In this document: one piece after another, positions 18,713 to 30,714 of the stretch
Position numbering within the stretch: the stretch's first letter is position 1
Layout: the number at the start of each line of letters is the position of its first letter
DNA from: Hymenobacter latericoloratus
GTDB lineage: Bacteria; Bacteroidota; Bacteroidia; Cytophagales; Hymenobacteraceae
Direction: 5' to 3'
DNA length: 64,000 nt
NCBI RefSeq assembly: GCF_014199535.1
Contig: NZ_JACHNV010000003.1
Location: 683,289-747,288 of the forward strand
Notes under the pieces: generated by a model
Seen by the model: the letters and a program-made list of their open reading frames with translations, nothing else
Databases searched by the model: none
Told to the model about the DNA's origin: nothing
Made by a program: the position numbers and the translations under genes

Positions 18713-18747
18713 CAAAAAAGAAACGCGCCCCGATGGAGCGCGTTTCT
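18713..18747 (-). terminator. Intrinsic terminator after lepA
   Basis: AGAAACGCGC pairs with GCGCGTTTCT; on the minus strand the stem is followed by TTTTTTGC. It lies directly after the lepA stop. Confidence 0.9.
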
Positions 18748-18751
18748 GGAC

Positions 18752-20539
<1,788 letters not shown>

Positions 20540-20561
20540 TAGAGGCGGTTTTTTGCAACCG

Positions 20562-20569
20562 CGAAGGTA
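20562..20569 (-). promoter_or_regulatory. Candidate -7 box for lepA
   Basis: On the minus strand TACCTTCG lies 22 bases before the GTG start. It is the same octamer as upstream of fabH, icmF and dapA. Confidence 0.45.
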
Positions 20570-20811
20570 GGCAAACCGGCCCGGAAAAGCTAACCAGCGG
20601 CTCCGGGTGGCCGCCGGCACATTCTGCCGGCCTACCCCCGGCTGAGCCCGCAACCCGCCCGGCTTTACCCGGGCGGCGCGGATACTGTACTGCAGGGCCG
20701 GGCAGCCGCCAGCACCGGGTTTCGGCCGGAGCCCTACCCCCTACCGGCCCGAACAAACCCTTCGTAATCCCGTTGGCATAAAGCAACCTCCACTTTCTTT
20801 TCTTTCTTCCG

Positions 20812-21219
20812 ATGGGAATTACCCTGAAACAAGCGCAGGCGGCCGTGCAGGCGGCACACGACAAAGCCCTGCAAATGGGCGTAAAAATGAACATTGCCGT
20901 GGTTGATTCCGGGGCTAACCTCGTGGCCTTTATCCGCATGGACGACGCCTGGCTGGGCTCCCTGGACATTTCTATCCGGAAGGCTAAAACGGCCCGGTTC
21001 TTTGACATGCCCACCGGCGACCTGGGCAAAGCTTCGCAGCCCGGCGGCTCACTTTATAACATTGAGCACTCCAACGGGGGATTGATTACGTTTCCGGGCG
21101 GTATTCCGCTCAAGAATAGCGAAGGGCAGATATTCGGGGCCATTGGGGTTTCAGGCAGCACCGTGGAAGACGACCATGCGGTGGCAGAAGCCGGCGTCCG
21201 GGCTCTTCAGGGCCAATAA
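20812..21219 (+). CDS. GlcG/HbpS-family protein
   Basis: The 135-residue protein is a single GlcG/HbpS (DUF336) domain. Visible motifs are [22 protein letters not shown], the [10 protein letters not shown] helix, and [20 protein letters not shown]. HbpS of Streptomyces binds haem, and GlcG-type proteins also occur in glycolate and propanediol operons, so the ligand here is open. It has no signal peptide. It begins 272 bases from the divergent lepA start, and the GH15 gene follows 84 bases later on the same strand. Confidence 0.88.
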   Translation: MGITLKQAQAAVQAAHDKALQMGVKMNIAVVDSGANLVAFIRMDDAWLGSLDISIRKAKTARFFDMPTGDLGKASQPGGSLYNIEHSNGGLITFPGGIPLKNSEGQIFGAIGVSGSTVEDDHAVAEAGVRALQGQ

Positions 21220-21303
21220 GCTAGTATCTATTCTTTCCTCCCATATCTCTACCGCTCACCTCCGGCGTAGTGTGCCTGGGGTTGGGCGGTAGCCTGGTTT
21301 TGT

Positions 21304-23154
21304 ATGGCAGCTTACCTTCCGCTTGAAGACTACGGCCTGATTGGCAACCTGCACACGGTAGCGCTGGTTTCCAAGGTTGGGTCCCTTGATTACCTGCCCT
21401 TTACCCGCTTCGATTCGCCCACCATTTTCGCGGCCCTGCTGGACGCGGAAAAAGGAGGCTCGTGGGTACTACAGCCCACGGGCGCAGAAGTGCGCAGCAA
21501 GCAGCTGTACCTACCCGATACGGGGGTACTGCTCACGCGCTTCTTCACCGGGGAGGGCATAGCCGAACTCACAGATTTCATGCCCGTGAAGCGCTACGAG
21601 CAGAATTGCGCCGTAGTCCGGACAGTGCGCGTAGTGAAGGGCGCCATGGAATTCCGGATGCAGTGCGCGCCCCGCTTCGACTATGCCCGCACCTCCCACC
21701 AGGCCCGCCCGCAGCCCGACGGCAGCATTCTGTTCAAAAGCGACGGGCCCGACGGATTTCAGTTCCGGCTGCTGGGCAACCAGCCGTTTGAAACCACCGA
21801 CCCGGGCGACGCGGGAGGTTGCTGGCGCCTAGAGGCGGGCGAAACAGCCAGCTTCGTGATTGAGGCTACCCCCACCAGTGACCCCAACTTCATTGCCCGC
21901 GACCTGGCGCACTACACCGAGGCCGCATTTGCGGATACGCTCCGCTTCTGGCGGGAGTGGGTGGAAAGCAGCACCTACACTGGGCGCTGGCGCGAAACCG
22001 TGCTGCGCTCCGCCATTACCCTAAAGCTGCTTACCTCCCTGCAGTACGGCTCCACGGTAGCCGCCGCTACCTTCTCGCTGCCGGAAGCCGTGGGCGGGGT
22101 CCGGAACTGGGACTACCGCTACACCTGGATCCGGGACGCGGCTTTCACCATGTACGCCTTCCTGCGCCTGGGCTTTATGCAGGAGTCGAAGGCCTTTCTG
22201 CGCTGGATTATGGACCGGTGCGTGCAGCTTCCGGAGGCCGGCGACCTGCAGCTGATGTACGCCGTGGATGGCACCTCTGATTTGCCGGAGCAGGAGCTGG
22301 ACCACCTCAGCGGCTACCGCGACTCGCGGCCCGTGCGCATCGGCAACGGCGCTTCCCGGCAGTTTCAGCTGGATATCTACGGAGAGCTGCTGGATACCAT
22401 CTACCTCTATAACAAGTACGGCGGGGCCATTACCTACGATTTCTGGCAGCACGTGTGCCGGCTGGTAAACTACGTGGCCGAAAACTGGCGCCGTCCCGAC
22501 CACGGCATTTGGGAGGTGCGCGACGAGGACCGGGAGTTTCTCTCGGGCAAGATGATGTGCTGGGTGGCCCTGGACCGTGGCATCCGTATTGCCCGCGACC
22601 GGTCGTTTCCGGCTCCGCTGGTGGAGTGGCACCGCATCCGCGACGAAATTTACCAGGAAGTGTACGAGCACTACTGGAGCGAGCAACGACAATCCTTTGT
22701 GCAGTCCAGGGGGAGTGCGGTGCTGGATGCTTCGGTTCTGCTCCTACCCCTGATCCGCATGTTCAGCCCGGCCGAGCCGCGCTGGCAGGCCACCATGCGC
22801 ACCCTCGAACAAGAGCTGCTGCTGGATTCCCTGATGTTCCGCTACCGCACTGAGCACGGCGCCACCGATGGCCTCACGGGCGAGGAAGGCACTTTCACGA
22901 TGTGCTCGTTCTGGTACATTGAAAACCTCTCGCGGGGCGGCGAGGTGGACAAGGCGCGCCTGCTGTTCGAAAAGCTGCTGGGCTTCGCGAGTCCGCTGGG
23001 ACTGTACTCGGAGCAGATCGGGCCCCAGGGCGAGCAGATCGGCAACTACCCGCAGGCCTTCACCCACCTGGCCCTGATCAGTGCCGCCTTCCAGCTCAAC
23101 CGCGACCTGGACGCCCGCCACGAGGGCCGGGCCGGCGGGCACCAGTTTGTTTAG
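21304..23154 (+). CDS. Glycoside hydrolase family 15 (glucoamylase/trehalase-like)
   Basis: This 616-residue cytoplasmic-looking protein starts MAAYLPLEDYGLIGNLHTVALVSKVGSLDYLPFTRFDSP, typical of bacterial GH15 proteins with an N-terminal beta-sandwich. The (alpha/alpha)6 barrel contains the hallmark GGVRNWDYRYTWIRDAAFTMYA and a C-terminal EEGTFTMCSFWYIENL, the expected site of the catalytic base. Related proteins hydrolyse trehalose or alpha-glucans; the substrate is not decided by sequence alone. It could share a transcript with the HbpS-like gene, but no metabolic link is evident. Confidence 0.92.
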   Translation: MAAYLPLEDYGLIGNLHTVALVSKVGSLDYLPFTRFDSPTIFAALLDAEKGGSWVLQPTGAEVRSKQLYLPDTGVLLTRFFTGEGIAELTDFMPVKRYEQNCAVVRTVRVVKGAMEFRMQCAPRFDYARTSHQARPQPDGSILFKSDGPDGFQFRLLGNQPFETTDPGDAGGCWRLEAGETASFVIEATPTSDPNFIARDLAHYTEAAFADTLRFWREWVESSTYTGRWRETVLRSAITLKLLTSLQYGSTVAAATFSLPEAVGGVRNWDYRYTWIRDAAFTMYAFLRLGFMQESKAFLRWIMDRCVQLPEAGDLQLMYAVDGTSDLPEQELDHLSGYRDSRPVRIGNGASRQFQLDIYGELLDTIYLYNKYGGAITYDFWQHVCRLVNYVAENWRRPDHGIWEVRDEDREFLSGKMMCWVALDRGIRIARDRSFPAPLVEWHRIRDEIYQEVYEHYWSEQRQSFVQSRGSAVLDASVLLLPLIRMFSPAEPRWQATMRTLEQELLLDSLMFRYRTEHGATDGLTGEEGTFTMCSFWYIENLSRGGEVDKARLLFEKLLGFASPLGLYSEQIGPQGEQIGNYPQAFTHLALISAAFQLNRDLDARHEGRAGGHQFV

Positions 23155-23223
23155 CAAATGAGAAACAGGCCGCGGATGAGCCGCTGCAGCCCCTGACAAC
23201 ACAGGCTCCTTCGTAGTTTGCTT

Positions 23224-23231
23224 TATCTTCG
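23224..23231 (+). promoter_or_regulatory. Candidate -7 box (TATCTTCG)
   Basis: TATCTTCG resembles the recurrent TAnnTTYG box. It lies 150 bases before the start at 23382, which would give a long leader. Confidence 0.3.
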
Positions 23232-23236
23232 TACCA

Positions 23237-23269
23237 GCCGCAAGGACTGCCCCGGGCGGTTCTTGCGGC
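23237..23269 (+). other. Leader hairpin upstream of the regulatory-domain protein
   Basis: GCCGCAAGGACTGCCC pairs with GGGCGGTTCTTGCGGC with two mismatches. It would be the first structure in the leader if the box at 23224 is the promoter. There is no T-run. Confidence 0.45.
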
Positions 23270-23381
23270 TACATACCCAGTCCTTTCCGCCCGTCGGCCG
23301 GGCCGGCATGGGCTACCCTACCTCTTCCCGGCTCTGGTGGCTTACTGACAGCCACGCTTCTGGCTTTGCTTTTCATTCGGT

Positions 23382-24233
23382 ATGCTTTACCGCTTTTGTT
23401 TCCTTCTGCTGCTTTGCCTGGCCGGTTTCAGCCTGCAGGCCCAAACCATTCTGGAGGGCCGCGTTCTAAATTCCCAAACCAAGGAGCCCGTGCCTTTTGC
23501 TACGCTGGGGGTGCCCGGTCGTGGCATTGGCACCGTGGCCGATGAGCAGGGCCGTTACCTGCTGCGCCTGCCTACCCTGCAGGATACCCTTATTGTTTCC
23601 TGCGTGGGTTTCGACCGGCAGGTGATAGTGCCTGATGCCCTGGCCGCCGGTCAGCGCGAGTTTCAGCTGGCGCCTCAGGAGCAGGCGCTGCGGGAGGTGA
23701 AAGTAGAGCGCCGCCGCGTACACGAGGGCCTACTGGGCCGCAACAAGGAAAAGGCCGATGTGCTCTGGATGGGGGGCTCCAGCGGCAAGGAAACCGTGGA
23801 CGATGAGTGGGGCTGGGAGCTGGGCACCGTGCTGCGGCCCACCCGCCGCTCCTACCTGGAGGAGTTTCATCTGTTTCTCTCGGCCAATACCTACGAGCAC
23901 CTTCGCTTCCGCCTGAACCTGTACGCCCTGGAGCAGGGCCGCCCCGGCCGGATGCTGCTTTCCCAGGACATCCAACTGGTGCTCAGCCACCAGCAGCGGG
24001 GCTGGCAAACCGTGGACCTGCGCCCCTACGAGCTGCTGCTGGAAGCCCAGCAACCTGTAGTGGCTACCATTCAGTGGCTCCAAAGTGAGAAAACGAATCC
24101 GTGGGATAAGTACTTCGCTATTCCCGTCACGCGCCAGCCCAAGCAAACCATGGTGGAGCGCGAGAATAGTCAGGCCATCTGGACCGTGCACCCCCTGCAG
24201 CCCAGCCTGTACTTCACGGTGCTGACGGAGTAA
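23382..24233 (+). CDS. Carboxypeptidase-like regulatory domain protein, copy 1
   Basis: The 283-residue protein has a signal peptide (MLYRFCFLLLLCLAGFSLQAQ) followed by a CarboxypepD_reg-like beta-sandwich (about 22-105: LEGRVLNSQTKEPVPFATLGV, GTVADEQGRYLL, IVSCVGFDRQ). That is the domain that precedes many TonB-dependent receptors, but here no barrel follows. The second half (about 140-283), from GTVLRPTRRSYLEEFHLFLS to PSLYFTVLTE, is a beta-rich domain without a name known to me. It is paralogous to 24926-25801. Confidence 0.8.
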   Translation: MLYRFCFLLLLCLAGFSLQAQTILEGRVLNSQTKEPVPFATLGVPGRGIGTVADEQGRYLLRLPTLQDTLIVSCVGFDRQVIVPDALAAGQREFQLAPQEQALREVKVERRRVHEGLLGRNKEKADVLWMGGSSGKETVDDEWGWELGTVLRPTRRSYLEEFHLFLSANTYEHLRFRLNLYALEQGRPGRMLLSQDIQLVLSHQQRGWQTVDLRPYELLLEAQQPVVATIQWLQSEKTNPWDKYFAIPVTRQPKQTMVERENSQAIWTVHPLQPSLYFTVLTE

Positions 24234-24278
24234 GCCAAGTAGTAGCCGAAACAGGCTGGGTTTGCGTACTTTTACCCT

Positions 24279-24747
24279 ATGCGTACTTCCCTTGAAACCG
24301 GCGGCATCCTGTTAGGTGGCTCCTTCCTGGAGCGCATGACCGACATCGTATAGTTGGTTTTCACAACACGAGCAGGCGGGAGAAGTATTCGACTCTAACA
24401 CCGGCTTCACCCTCCCTGACAGCTCCGTGTTGTCGCCGGATGCCTCGTGGGTTTCGGCCGCCAAGTGGAACGCGCTGACTCCGGAGCAGCAGGACAAGTT
24501 CGCGCCCGTGTGTCCGGAGTTTGTGTTGGAGCTCAAATCGGCCACCGACTCCCTGAAAACCCTGCAGGCCAAAATGCTCGACTGGCTCCGCAACGGCGCC
24601 CAACTAGCCTGGCTGCTCGTGCCGGAAACCGAAACCGCCTACCTCTACCGCCCTGGCCAACCCGAAACGGTGCAAGGCTTTGACAATGAGCTGTCCGGGG
24701 AAACGGTGCTGCCGGGGTTTCGGCTGCGGCTGGCGGAGCTGCGGTAG
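24279..24747 (+). pseudogene. Broken Uma2-family nuclease
   Basis: From 24382 the frame encodes GEVFDSNTGFTLPDSSVLSP, then DASWVSAAKWNALTPEQQDKFAP, CPEFVLELKSATDSLKTLQAKM and a C-terminal PGFRLRLAELR. These are the core and end of Uma2 (PD-(D/E)XK) endonucleases. The frame is closed upstream by TGA at 24337, and the roughly 60-70 N-terminal residues expected of the family are missing. An ATG at 24279 starts a 24-codon frame (MRTSLETGGILLGG) that stops at TAG and may be the remnant of the original start, cut by a deletion or frameshift. It lies between two paralogous genes. Confidence 0.75.
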
Positions 24748-24764
24748 TTTGCACGGCTGGTTTT

Positions 24765-24836
24765 AGCCCGCAGAGGTTAGCGCAGAAGACGCTGAACTCT
24801 GCGCCCTCTGCGTTTCTTCAGCGGCTTCTGCGGGCT
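24765..24836. repeat. Palindromic intergenic element
   Basis: AGCCCGCAGAGG at the left end is nearly complementary (11 of 12) to CTTCTGCGGGCT at the right end. Inside are several copies of a CTCTGCG/CGCAGA word in both orientations. It looks like a REP- or MITE-type element spread between genes, but a second copy is not present in this window. Confidence 0.6.
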
Positions 24837-24925
24837 CATACGTTGTTCGTAACTGCGTTTTGCGCCACTTTGCAACGCTTTACGCTTATGGCTGCTCTCC
24901 TGCCTGAACCTATTCGGCAAGCTAT

Positions 24926-25801
24926 ATGCGTTTGATTTTTTGGTGGAGCTTAGTATTCACTCTGTTTTCGAGTTACGGGCTGCACGCTCAAACCCTACAG
25001 GGCACTGTGCTCCACGATTCTCTGACTACCCCCGTGCCGTTTGCTTCCTTAGGCGTCAGGAATAAGCCTCTGGGAACTGTAACCAATGAGTTCGGGCGTT
25101 TCCAATTCCCTGATTCTCCGACGCTGTCGGGCCAGGATACCGTGGTGGTTTCGTGCGTGGGCTACTGGCCGGTTCGCCTGCCTGTGCAGCAGCTGCGCCA
25201 GCACCCAGCCGTGGTCCGACTGCGGCCCCGGGCTCAGGCGTTGCGGGAGGTAACGGTGCAGCATCGGCAGCTACGCCCAGAAGTGCTAGGCCATTCCGGC
25301 AAAAGTGGTTTGGCCCGCTGGGGCATCGGAGGTATGGCGCAGGATAGTTCTCGCCAGCACGACATGCGGGGTCGGGAGTTTGGCACCTTTCTTAAGCCAG
25401 CCCGGAACTGCTACGTGGATAGCTTTAATGTGTACATCGAAAGTAACCCGTTTACTGCCCTCCGGTTGCGGCTGATGTTATACACTGTGCGCAACGGTAA
25501 GCCGGCCGAGCCCCTACTGACCGATGACGTACAATTTGTGGTGCGTGACCAACGCACTGGCTGGGTATCAGTGGATTTGCGCTCTTACAATCTGCGGCTG
25601 GAGAAAAAGCAGCCGGTGGCAGTAGCTATGCAATGGCTAGATAGTGAAGGGGCTTTCCAGAATAACTGGTTTTTTGGTATTCCGGCCGTGTTTCCTGCTC
25701 CCCTGCACCAGGTTTTCGGCCGCGACAAAAGTCAGGCACGGTGGAAGACTTTCCCTATGCAGCCCAGCTTGTACTTGGCTGTCCAGAGCTGGCAAGAATG
25801 A
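24926..25801 (+). CDS. Carboxypeptidase-like regulatory domain protein, copy 2
   Basis: The 291-residue product has a signal peptide (MRLIFWWSLVFTLFSSYGLHAQ), a CarboxypepD_reg-like domain (LQGTVLHDSLTTPVPFASLGV, GTVTNEFGRFQF, VVSCVGYWPV), and the same C-terminal beta-rich domain as copy 1: EFGTFLKPARNCYVDSFNVY against ELGTVLRPTRRSYLEEFHLF, and MQPSLYLAVQ against LQPSLYFTVL. The two copies flank the Uma2 remnant, so the duplication and the broken gene are probably linked in history. Surface or periplasmic location is inferred from the signal peptide. Confidence 0.8.
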   Translation: MRLIFWWSLVFTLFSSYGLHAQTLQGTVLHDSLTTPVPFASLGVRNKPLGTVTNEFGRFQFPDSPTLSGQDTVVVSCVGYWPVRLPVQQLRQHPAVVRLRPRAQALREVTVQHRQLRPEVLGHSGKSGLARWGIGGMAQDSSRQHDMRGREFGTFLKPARNCYVDSFNVYIESNPFTALRLRLMLYTVRNGKPAEPLLTDDVQFVVRDQRTGWVSVDLRSYNLRLEKKQPVAVAMQWLDSEGAFQNNWFFGIPAVFPAPLHQVFGRDKSQARWKTFPMQPSLYLAVQSWQE

Positions 25802-25950
25802 AGTAGGCCACCAGCTAGGTCAGGGTATATGAACAGTTGCTGACACAACACTTTCTTCCTGCAAATCTGTCCTTGAGCCTATCCTGCCGGGCATTTCCTT
25901 TACCTTTCGATCAAGCTGGTTTTGTTGTGCCCTTGTTGCCTAATACGCCT

Positions 25951-26472
25951 ATGATCCTACGCCTTACTCAAACAGCTTTCATGCCTGTGGCCTTCGGGTT
26001 ACCTATTGTTCTATTTTTCATCTTGGTTATTTTAGGCTGTGCTCCTCTTCTGTCTGCTGGCATTGGGCTGGCTTGTCTCGCTGTAGCACATTGGCTAGTG
26101 CAAACGGGCATAGAAGTAGACCTTGATAGAGAAAGCCAGCGTACTTACTATTCCATTCTAGGAAACTCAATAGGCTCCTGGGAACCATTACCTCCGGTCA
26201 GAGGCATCACACTCAAATATTTTTCTACTATCAGTCGTAACACGACTCCTTCATCCAGAAATAGTTAGGGAATCTGGAAGGATACGGACAAACGCACCGA
26301 AGAAATAATTGTGATGCTCTCCGTTGCCCAATCCAGCACGGGCATAACGCTACAGACTTTCTCACTTGACAGACTGCCAACTGCTATAGACTTCGCTCAA
26401 GGTTTGGCCGATCAGTTTGGTGTACCACTGAATACCTATTTACCATCGCACATTCCTGTGGCAGGATCATAA
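25951..26472 (+). pseudogene. Membrane protein gene with an in-frame TAG
   Basis: The ATG at 25951 opens a frame beginning MILRLTQTAFMPVAFGLPIV, with two hydrophobic segments in the first 55 residues and then a soluble part. A TAG at 26266-26268 (after SSRNS) interrupts it, and the same frame then runs on without another stop to TAA at 26470 (67 further codons, GIWKDTDKRTEEIIVMLSVA and on). The continuity suggests one original 173-residue gene split by a single substitution, or a sequencing error. No family is recognised. Base composition is lower in GC than that of the flanking housekeeping genes. Confidence 0.6.
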
Positions 26473-26512
26473 GGCGCGTTTGAGAGTTCTATAGAATCCT
26501 CATCAGCAATAG

Positions 26513-26547
26513 GAAAGCCCTAGGCCATCCCGCCGGGGCTTTTTTTC
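26513..26547 (+). terminator. Intrinsic terminator
   Basis: AAAGCCC and GGGCTTT close a stem with an inner GGC/GCC pair and a run of seven T residues. Confidence 0.8.
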
Positions 26548-26569
26548 ATACCATCGGCTCCGAAACGAC

Positions 26570-27031
26570 TTAATCACCGCTTAGCTCATAAACGAAACCT
26601 CTATCGGGTTCAACAGAATAATATTCGATGCCTTTATAACCGATGAACCAGCTATCTGCGCCTGAAACTGGCTCGTCGTTCCAAATTTGCAGGACATAGT
26701 TAGCAGAGAAGTGAATTACTAGGTCGCCGCATTCTGAAAGGGTAGCTTTCGTAACTACAGTACCTTCAAGGGCTTTCAGCATGGGTGCCAAGACAGACTC
26801 AGAATCGCTATGCCATGTACAAACTATGGTGTTTCCTTTAACAATCCGCCAAGCGCAGAAGACCATAAGAGAAAACGCTCCTGTAGTTTCATCACTTGAT
26901 AACGCCGGGCCGAATTGCAAAGTAAAAATGGAACCCGTACCAGTACCAGCGCGGCTTCGCCAGGCTCTCTGGCCTTCTAAACGCTTTACGATCTGTTCGA
27001 TTTCACCAAACGGTACGTTACGCTTCTCCAT
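26570..27031 (-). CDS. Hypothetical protein, small soluble
   Basis: The 153-residue protein starts MEKRNVPFGEIEQIVKRLEG and is rich in beta-type sequence such as GSIFTLQFGPALSS, CAWRIVKGNTIVCTWHSDS and GDLVIHFSANYVLQIW. It lacks a signal peptide and membrane segments. I do not recognise the family; its size and makeup are like those of small accessory or immunity-type proteins, but no toxin is adjacent, so no function is claimed. GC content is below that of nearby core genes. Confidence 0.7.
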   Translation of the reverse strand: MEKRNVPFGEIEQIVKRLEGQRAWRSRAGTGTGSIFTLQFGPALSSDETTGAFSLMVFCAWRIVKGNTIVCTWHSDSESVLAPMLKALEGTVVTKATLSECGDLVIHFSANYVLQIWNDEPVSGADSWFIGYKGIEYYSVEPDRGFVYELSGD

Positions 27032-27111
27032 ATTATATGCTTACTAAATAAGTAAATCAGAAGGAGAGGTAGGTTAAAACTAACCGGACCTTTTCGCCGA
27101 AGCGTTTTTCG

Positions 27112-27119
27112 TACCTTCG
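27112..27119 (+). promoter_or_regulatory. Candidate -7 box for icmF
   Basis: TACCTTCG lies 33 bases before the icmF ATG. Confidence 0.45.
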
Positions 27120-27152
27120 CTACCCCCAAAATCCACCCAAAACCTCCGCGCT

Positions 27153-30100
27153 ATGCACCCAGCTCCTGTAGCTCCGTATAAGCCCCAGAACCACATCCGT
27201 ATCGTGACGGCGGCGGCCCTGTTCGATGGGCACGACGCCGCCATTAATATCATGCGCCGCATCATCCAGAGCAGCGGCGCCGAAGTCATTCACCTGGGCC
27301 ACAACCGCTCGGTGCAGGAAATTGTGGACTGCGCCATTCAGGAAGATGCCCAGGCCATTGCCATTACCTCTTACCAGGGCGGCCACAACGAGTACTTTAA
27401 GTACATGTATGACCTGCTGAAGGAGCGCGGCGCTGGCCACGTAAAGATCTTCGGTGGCGGTGGCGGCGTAATTCTGCCCACCGAAATCGAGGACCTAGAA
27501 GCCTACGGCATCACCCGCATCTACTCCCCTGACCACGGCCGCGCTATGGGCCTGCAGGGCATGATCAACGACCTGCTCCAAAAGTCGGACTTCCCCACCG
27601 GCCAGCACCTCAACGGCGAGGTGAAGCACGTAAAAGAAAAAGACGCCCGCAGTATTGGCCGCCTGATTTCCGCTGCCGAAAACTTCCCCCAGGAGTTTGA
27701 GCGGGTGAAAACCCAGCTGATTGCCGACTTCCAGCAGTCGGAAAACGGCGCCGAGGCAAACACCTCCCAAACTCCTACCCTCACCCCCGCACACCCTACC
27801 CTTGCTCCCATCCTGGGCATCACCGGCACGGGCGGGGCGGGCAAGTCGAGCCTGGTGGATGAGCTGGTGCGCCGCTTCCTGCTCGACTTTCCGGAGAAGA
27901 CCATTGCCATCATTTCCGTAGACCCGAGCAAGCGCAAAACCGGCGGGGCCCTGCTCGGCGACCGGATCCGGATGAACGCCATCAATAGCCCCAGGGTGTA
28001 CATGCGCAGCCTGGCCACGCGCCAGAGCAACCTGGCCCTGAGCAAGTACGTGCAGGATGCCGTGGACGTGGTAAAAGCCGCCGGCTTCGACCTCATCATC
28101 CTGGAAACCTCGGGCATCGGCCAGTCGGACACCGAAATCATTGAGCACTCCGACGCCAGCCTCTACGTGATGACACCCGAGTACGGGGCCGCTACCCAGC
28201 TGGAGAAAATCGACATGCTCGATTTTGCCGACGTCATTGCCCTCAACAAGTTCGACAAGCGCGGCGCCCTCGACGCCCTGCGCGACGTGCGCAAGCAGTA
28301 CCAGCGCAACCACCAGCTCTGGGATACGCCCCTGGACAGCATGCCCGTGTTTGGCACCATCGCCTCGCAGTTCAACGACCCCGGCATGAACCGCCTGTAC
28401 CGCGCCGTGCTGGCTACCGTAGAAGCCAAGACGGGCGTCACGTTTGCCTCCCAGCTTGAAACCAGCGCCGAGCAGTCGGAGAAGGTGTACATCATCCCGC
28501 CCCACCGCACGCGCTACCTCTCTGAAATCACCGAAACCATTCAGCAGTATGACCAGTGGGTTGAAAAACAAGCTGACACCGCTCAGCAGCTCTACGCAAT
28601 CCGGCAAGCCATCGGAGCCGTTGAAAGCCTCGGGAACAACGCCGCTGGAGGATATGGCGCCGGGAACGGCCGCGACGGATCCGAATCAGGAGGGCTCGTG
28701 GCCGGCCTGGAGAGCACCTTCGAGGAGGTCAAGCTCCGGCTGGACGGCCAAAACTGGAAACTCCTGGAAACCTGGCCGCAAAAGGTAGCCGCCTACAAAG
28801 CCCCGGAGTTCATCTTTAAGGTGCGCGACAAGGAGCTGCGCCTGAAAACCCACACCGAAAGCCTCTCCCACCTCCAGATTCCGAAGGTTTCCCTGCCGCG
28901 CTACACCGCCTGGGGCGACCTGCTGAAGTGGCAGCTTCAGGAAAACGTGCCCGGCGAGTTCCCCTACACGGCCGGCGTATTTCCCTTCAAGCGCGAGGGC
29001 GAGGACCCTACCCGCATGTTCGCCGGTGAAGGCGGCCCCGAGCGCACCAACCGCCGCTTCCACTACGTGTCGGCCGGGCTGCCGGCCAAGCGCCTGAGCA
29101 CGGCCTTCGACTCCGTAACGCTCTACGGCGAGGACCCCGACCACCGGCCTGATATCTACGGCAAAATCGGTAATGCCGGCGTGAGCATCTGCTGCCTCGA
29201 CGACGCCAAGAAGCTGTACTCCGGCTTCAACCTGGCCGATCCGGTTACCTCGGTTTCCATGACCATCAACGGCCCTGCCGCTACCCTGGCCGCTTTCTTT
29301 ATGAACGCCGCCATCGACCAGCAGTGCGAGCTGTACATCAAGGAAAACGGCCTGGAAGAGGAAGTTAGCCGCAAGATTGACGCCATCTATCAGGAGAAAG
29401 GCCAGCCCCGCCCCCGCTACCAGGGCGAGCTGCCCCAGGGCAACGACGGCCTGGGCCTGCTGCTGCTCGGCGTGACGGGCGACCAGGTGCTACCCTCCGA
29501 GGTGTACCAAACCATCAAAACCCGCACCCTGGTGCAGGTGCGCGGCACCGTGCAGGCCGACATCCTGAAGGAAGACCAGGCCCAGAACACCTGCATCTTC
29601 TCCACGGAGTTTGCCCTGCGCCTCATGGGCGACGTGCAGGAATACTTCATTAAGGAGAAGGTGCGCAACTTCTACTCGGTGTCGATTTCGGGCTACCACA
29701 TTGCCGAGGCCGGCGCCAACCCCATTACCCAGCTGGCCCTCACGCTCAGCAATGGCTTCACCTTTGTGGAGTACTACGTGAGCCGGGGCATGGACGTGAA
29801 CGACTTCGCGCCCAACCTGTCGTTCTTCTTCTCCAACGGCATCGACCCCGAGTACGCGGTAATTGGCCGCGTGGCGCGCCGCATCTGGGCCAAGGCCATG
29901 AAGCTGAAGTACGGCGCCAACGCCCGCTCGCAGATGTTGAAGTACCACATCCAGACCAGCGGCCGGAGCCTGCACGCTCAGGAAATCGACTTCAACGATA
30001 TTCGCACGACCCTGCAGGCCCTCTACGCCATCTACGACAACTGCAACTCCCTGCACACCAACGCCTACGATGAGGCCATTACCACGCCCACTGAGGAATC

Positions 30101-30641
30101 GGTGCGCCGGGCCATGGCTATTCAGCTCATCATCAACCGGGAGCTAGGTCTGGCTAAAAACGAAAACCCGCTGCAGGGCTCCTTCATTATCGAGGAGCTG
30201 ACCGACCTGGTAGAAGAAGCCGTACTGGCCGAGTTCGACCGGATTACGGAGCGCGGCGGCGTGCTGGGTGCCATGGAAACCATGTACCAGCGCGGCAAGA
30301 TTCAGGAAGAAAGCCTTTATTACGAGACGCTGAAGCACACCGGCGAGTACCCCATCATCGGCGTGAACACCTTCCTCTCCTCCAAAGGCTCGCCCACAGT
30401 GGTACCCGCCGAGGTTATCCGCGCCACGGAGGAGGAAAAGCAGTACCAAATCACGATGCTGCAGAATCTGCACGCCCGCAACGCCGGCACCACCGAGCAG
30501 CGCCTGAAGCAGCTGCAGCAGGTAGCAGTAGACAACGGTAACCTCTTCGAGGAGCTGATGGAAACCGTGAAGTTCTGCTCCCTGGGCCAGATTACCAATG
30601 CACTGTTTGAAGTAGGTGGGCAGTATCGCCGGAATATGTAA
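27153..30641 (+). CDS. icmF: Fused isobutyryl-CoA mutase IcmF (B12-dependent)
   Basis: This 1162-residue protein has the order of IcmF. A B12-binding domain comes first (about 15-150, DGHD with the axial histidine at 27, and GGGGGVI). A MeaB-like GTPase follows (about 215-480, Walker [10 protein letters not shown] near 225-233, [27 protein letters not shown]). The acyl-CoA mutase TIM barrel fills the C-terminal half (from about 560, with [24 protein letters not shown] and [20 protein letters not shown]). IcmF interconverts isobutyryl-CoA and n-butyryl-CoA and guards its own cofactor with the G domain. A gluten of Gly/Asn residues near 490-510 marks a linker. It is transcribed alone, between its own promoter box and terminator. 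Confidence 0.94.
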   Translation: MHPAPVAPYKPQNHIRIVTAAALFDGHDAAINIMRRIIQSSGAEVIHLGHNRSVQEIVDCAIQEDAQAIAITSYQGGHNEYFKYMYDLLKERGAGHVKIFGGGGGVILPTEIEDLEAYGITRIYSPDHGRAMGLQGMINDLLQKSDFPTGQHLNGEVKHVKEKDARSIGRLISAAENFPQEFERVKTQLIADFQQSENGAEANTSQTPTLTPAHPTLAPILGITGTGGAGKSSLVDELVRRFLLDFPEKTIAIISVDPSKRKTGGALLGDRIRMNAINSPRVYMRSLATRQSNLALSKYVQDAVDVVKAAGFDLIILETSGIGQSDTEIIEHSDASLYVMTPEYGAATQLEKIDMLDFADVIALNKFDKRGALDALRDVRKQYQRNHQLWDTPLDSMPVFGTIASQFNDPGMNRLYRAVLATVEAKTGVTFASQLETSAEQSEKVYIIPPHRTRYLSEITETIQQYDQWVEKQADTAQQLYAIRQAIGAVESLGNNAAGGYGAGNGRDGSESGGLVAGLESTFEEVKLRLDGQNWKLLETWPQKVAAYKAPEFIFKVRDKELRLKTHTESLSHLQIPKVSLPRYTAWGDLLKWQLQENVPGEFPYTAGVFPFKREGEDPTRMFAGEGGPERTNRRFHYVSAGLPAKRLSTAFDSVTLYGEDPDHRPDIYGKIGNAGVSICCLDDAKKLYSGFNLADPVTSVSMTINGPAATLAAFFMNAAIDQQCELYIKENGLEEEVSRKIDAIYQEKGQPRPRYQGELPQGNDGLGLLLLGVTGDQVLPSEVYQTIKTRTLVQVRGTVQADILKEDQAQNTCIFSTEFALRLMGDVQEYFIKEKVRNFYSVSISGYHIAEAGANPITQLALTLSNGFTFVEYYVSRGMDVNDFAPNLSFFFSNGIDPEYAVIGRVARRIWAKAMKLKYGANARSQMLKYHIQTSGRSLHAQEIDFNDIRTTLQALYAIYDNCNSLHTNAYDEAITTPTEESVRRAMAIQLIINRELGLAKNENPLQGSFIIEELTDLVEEAVLAEFDRITERGGVLGAMETMYQRGKIQEESLYYETLKHTGEYPIIGVNTFLSSKGSPTVVPAEVIRATEEEKQYQITMLQNLHARNAGTTEQRLKQLQQVAVDNGNLFEELMETVKFCSLGQITNALFEVGGQYRRNM

Positions 30642-30660
30642 TTTCACTTCTTTATAAATC

Positions 30661-30699
30661 AAAAATGGGCGCTACTTTGATGAAGTAGTGCCCATTTTT
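30661..30699. terminator. Intrinsic terminator after icmF
   Basis: AAAAATGGGCGCTACTT pairs with AAGTAGTGCCCATTTTT with one G-T wobble and a short loop. It lies just before the start of the AT-rich gene. Confidence 0.9.
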
Positions 30700-30714
30700 A
30701 GTAAGGCATGCTTA

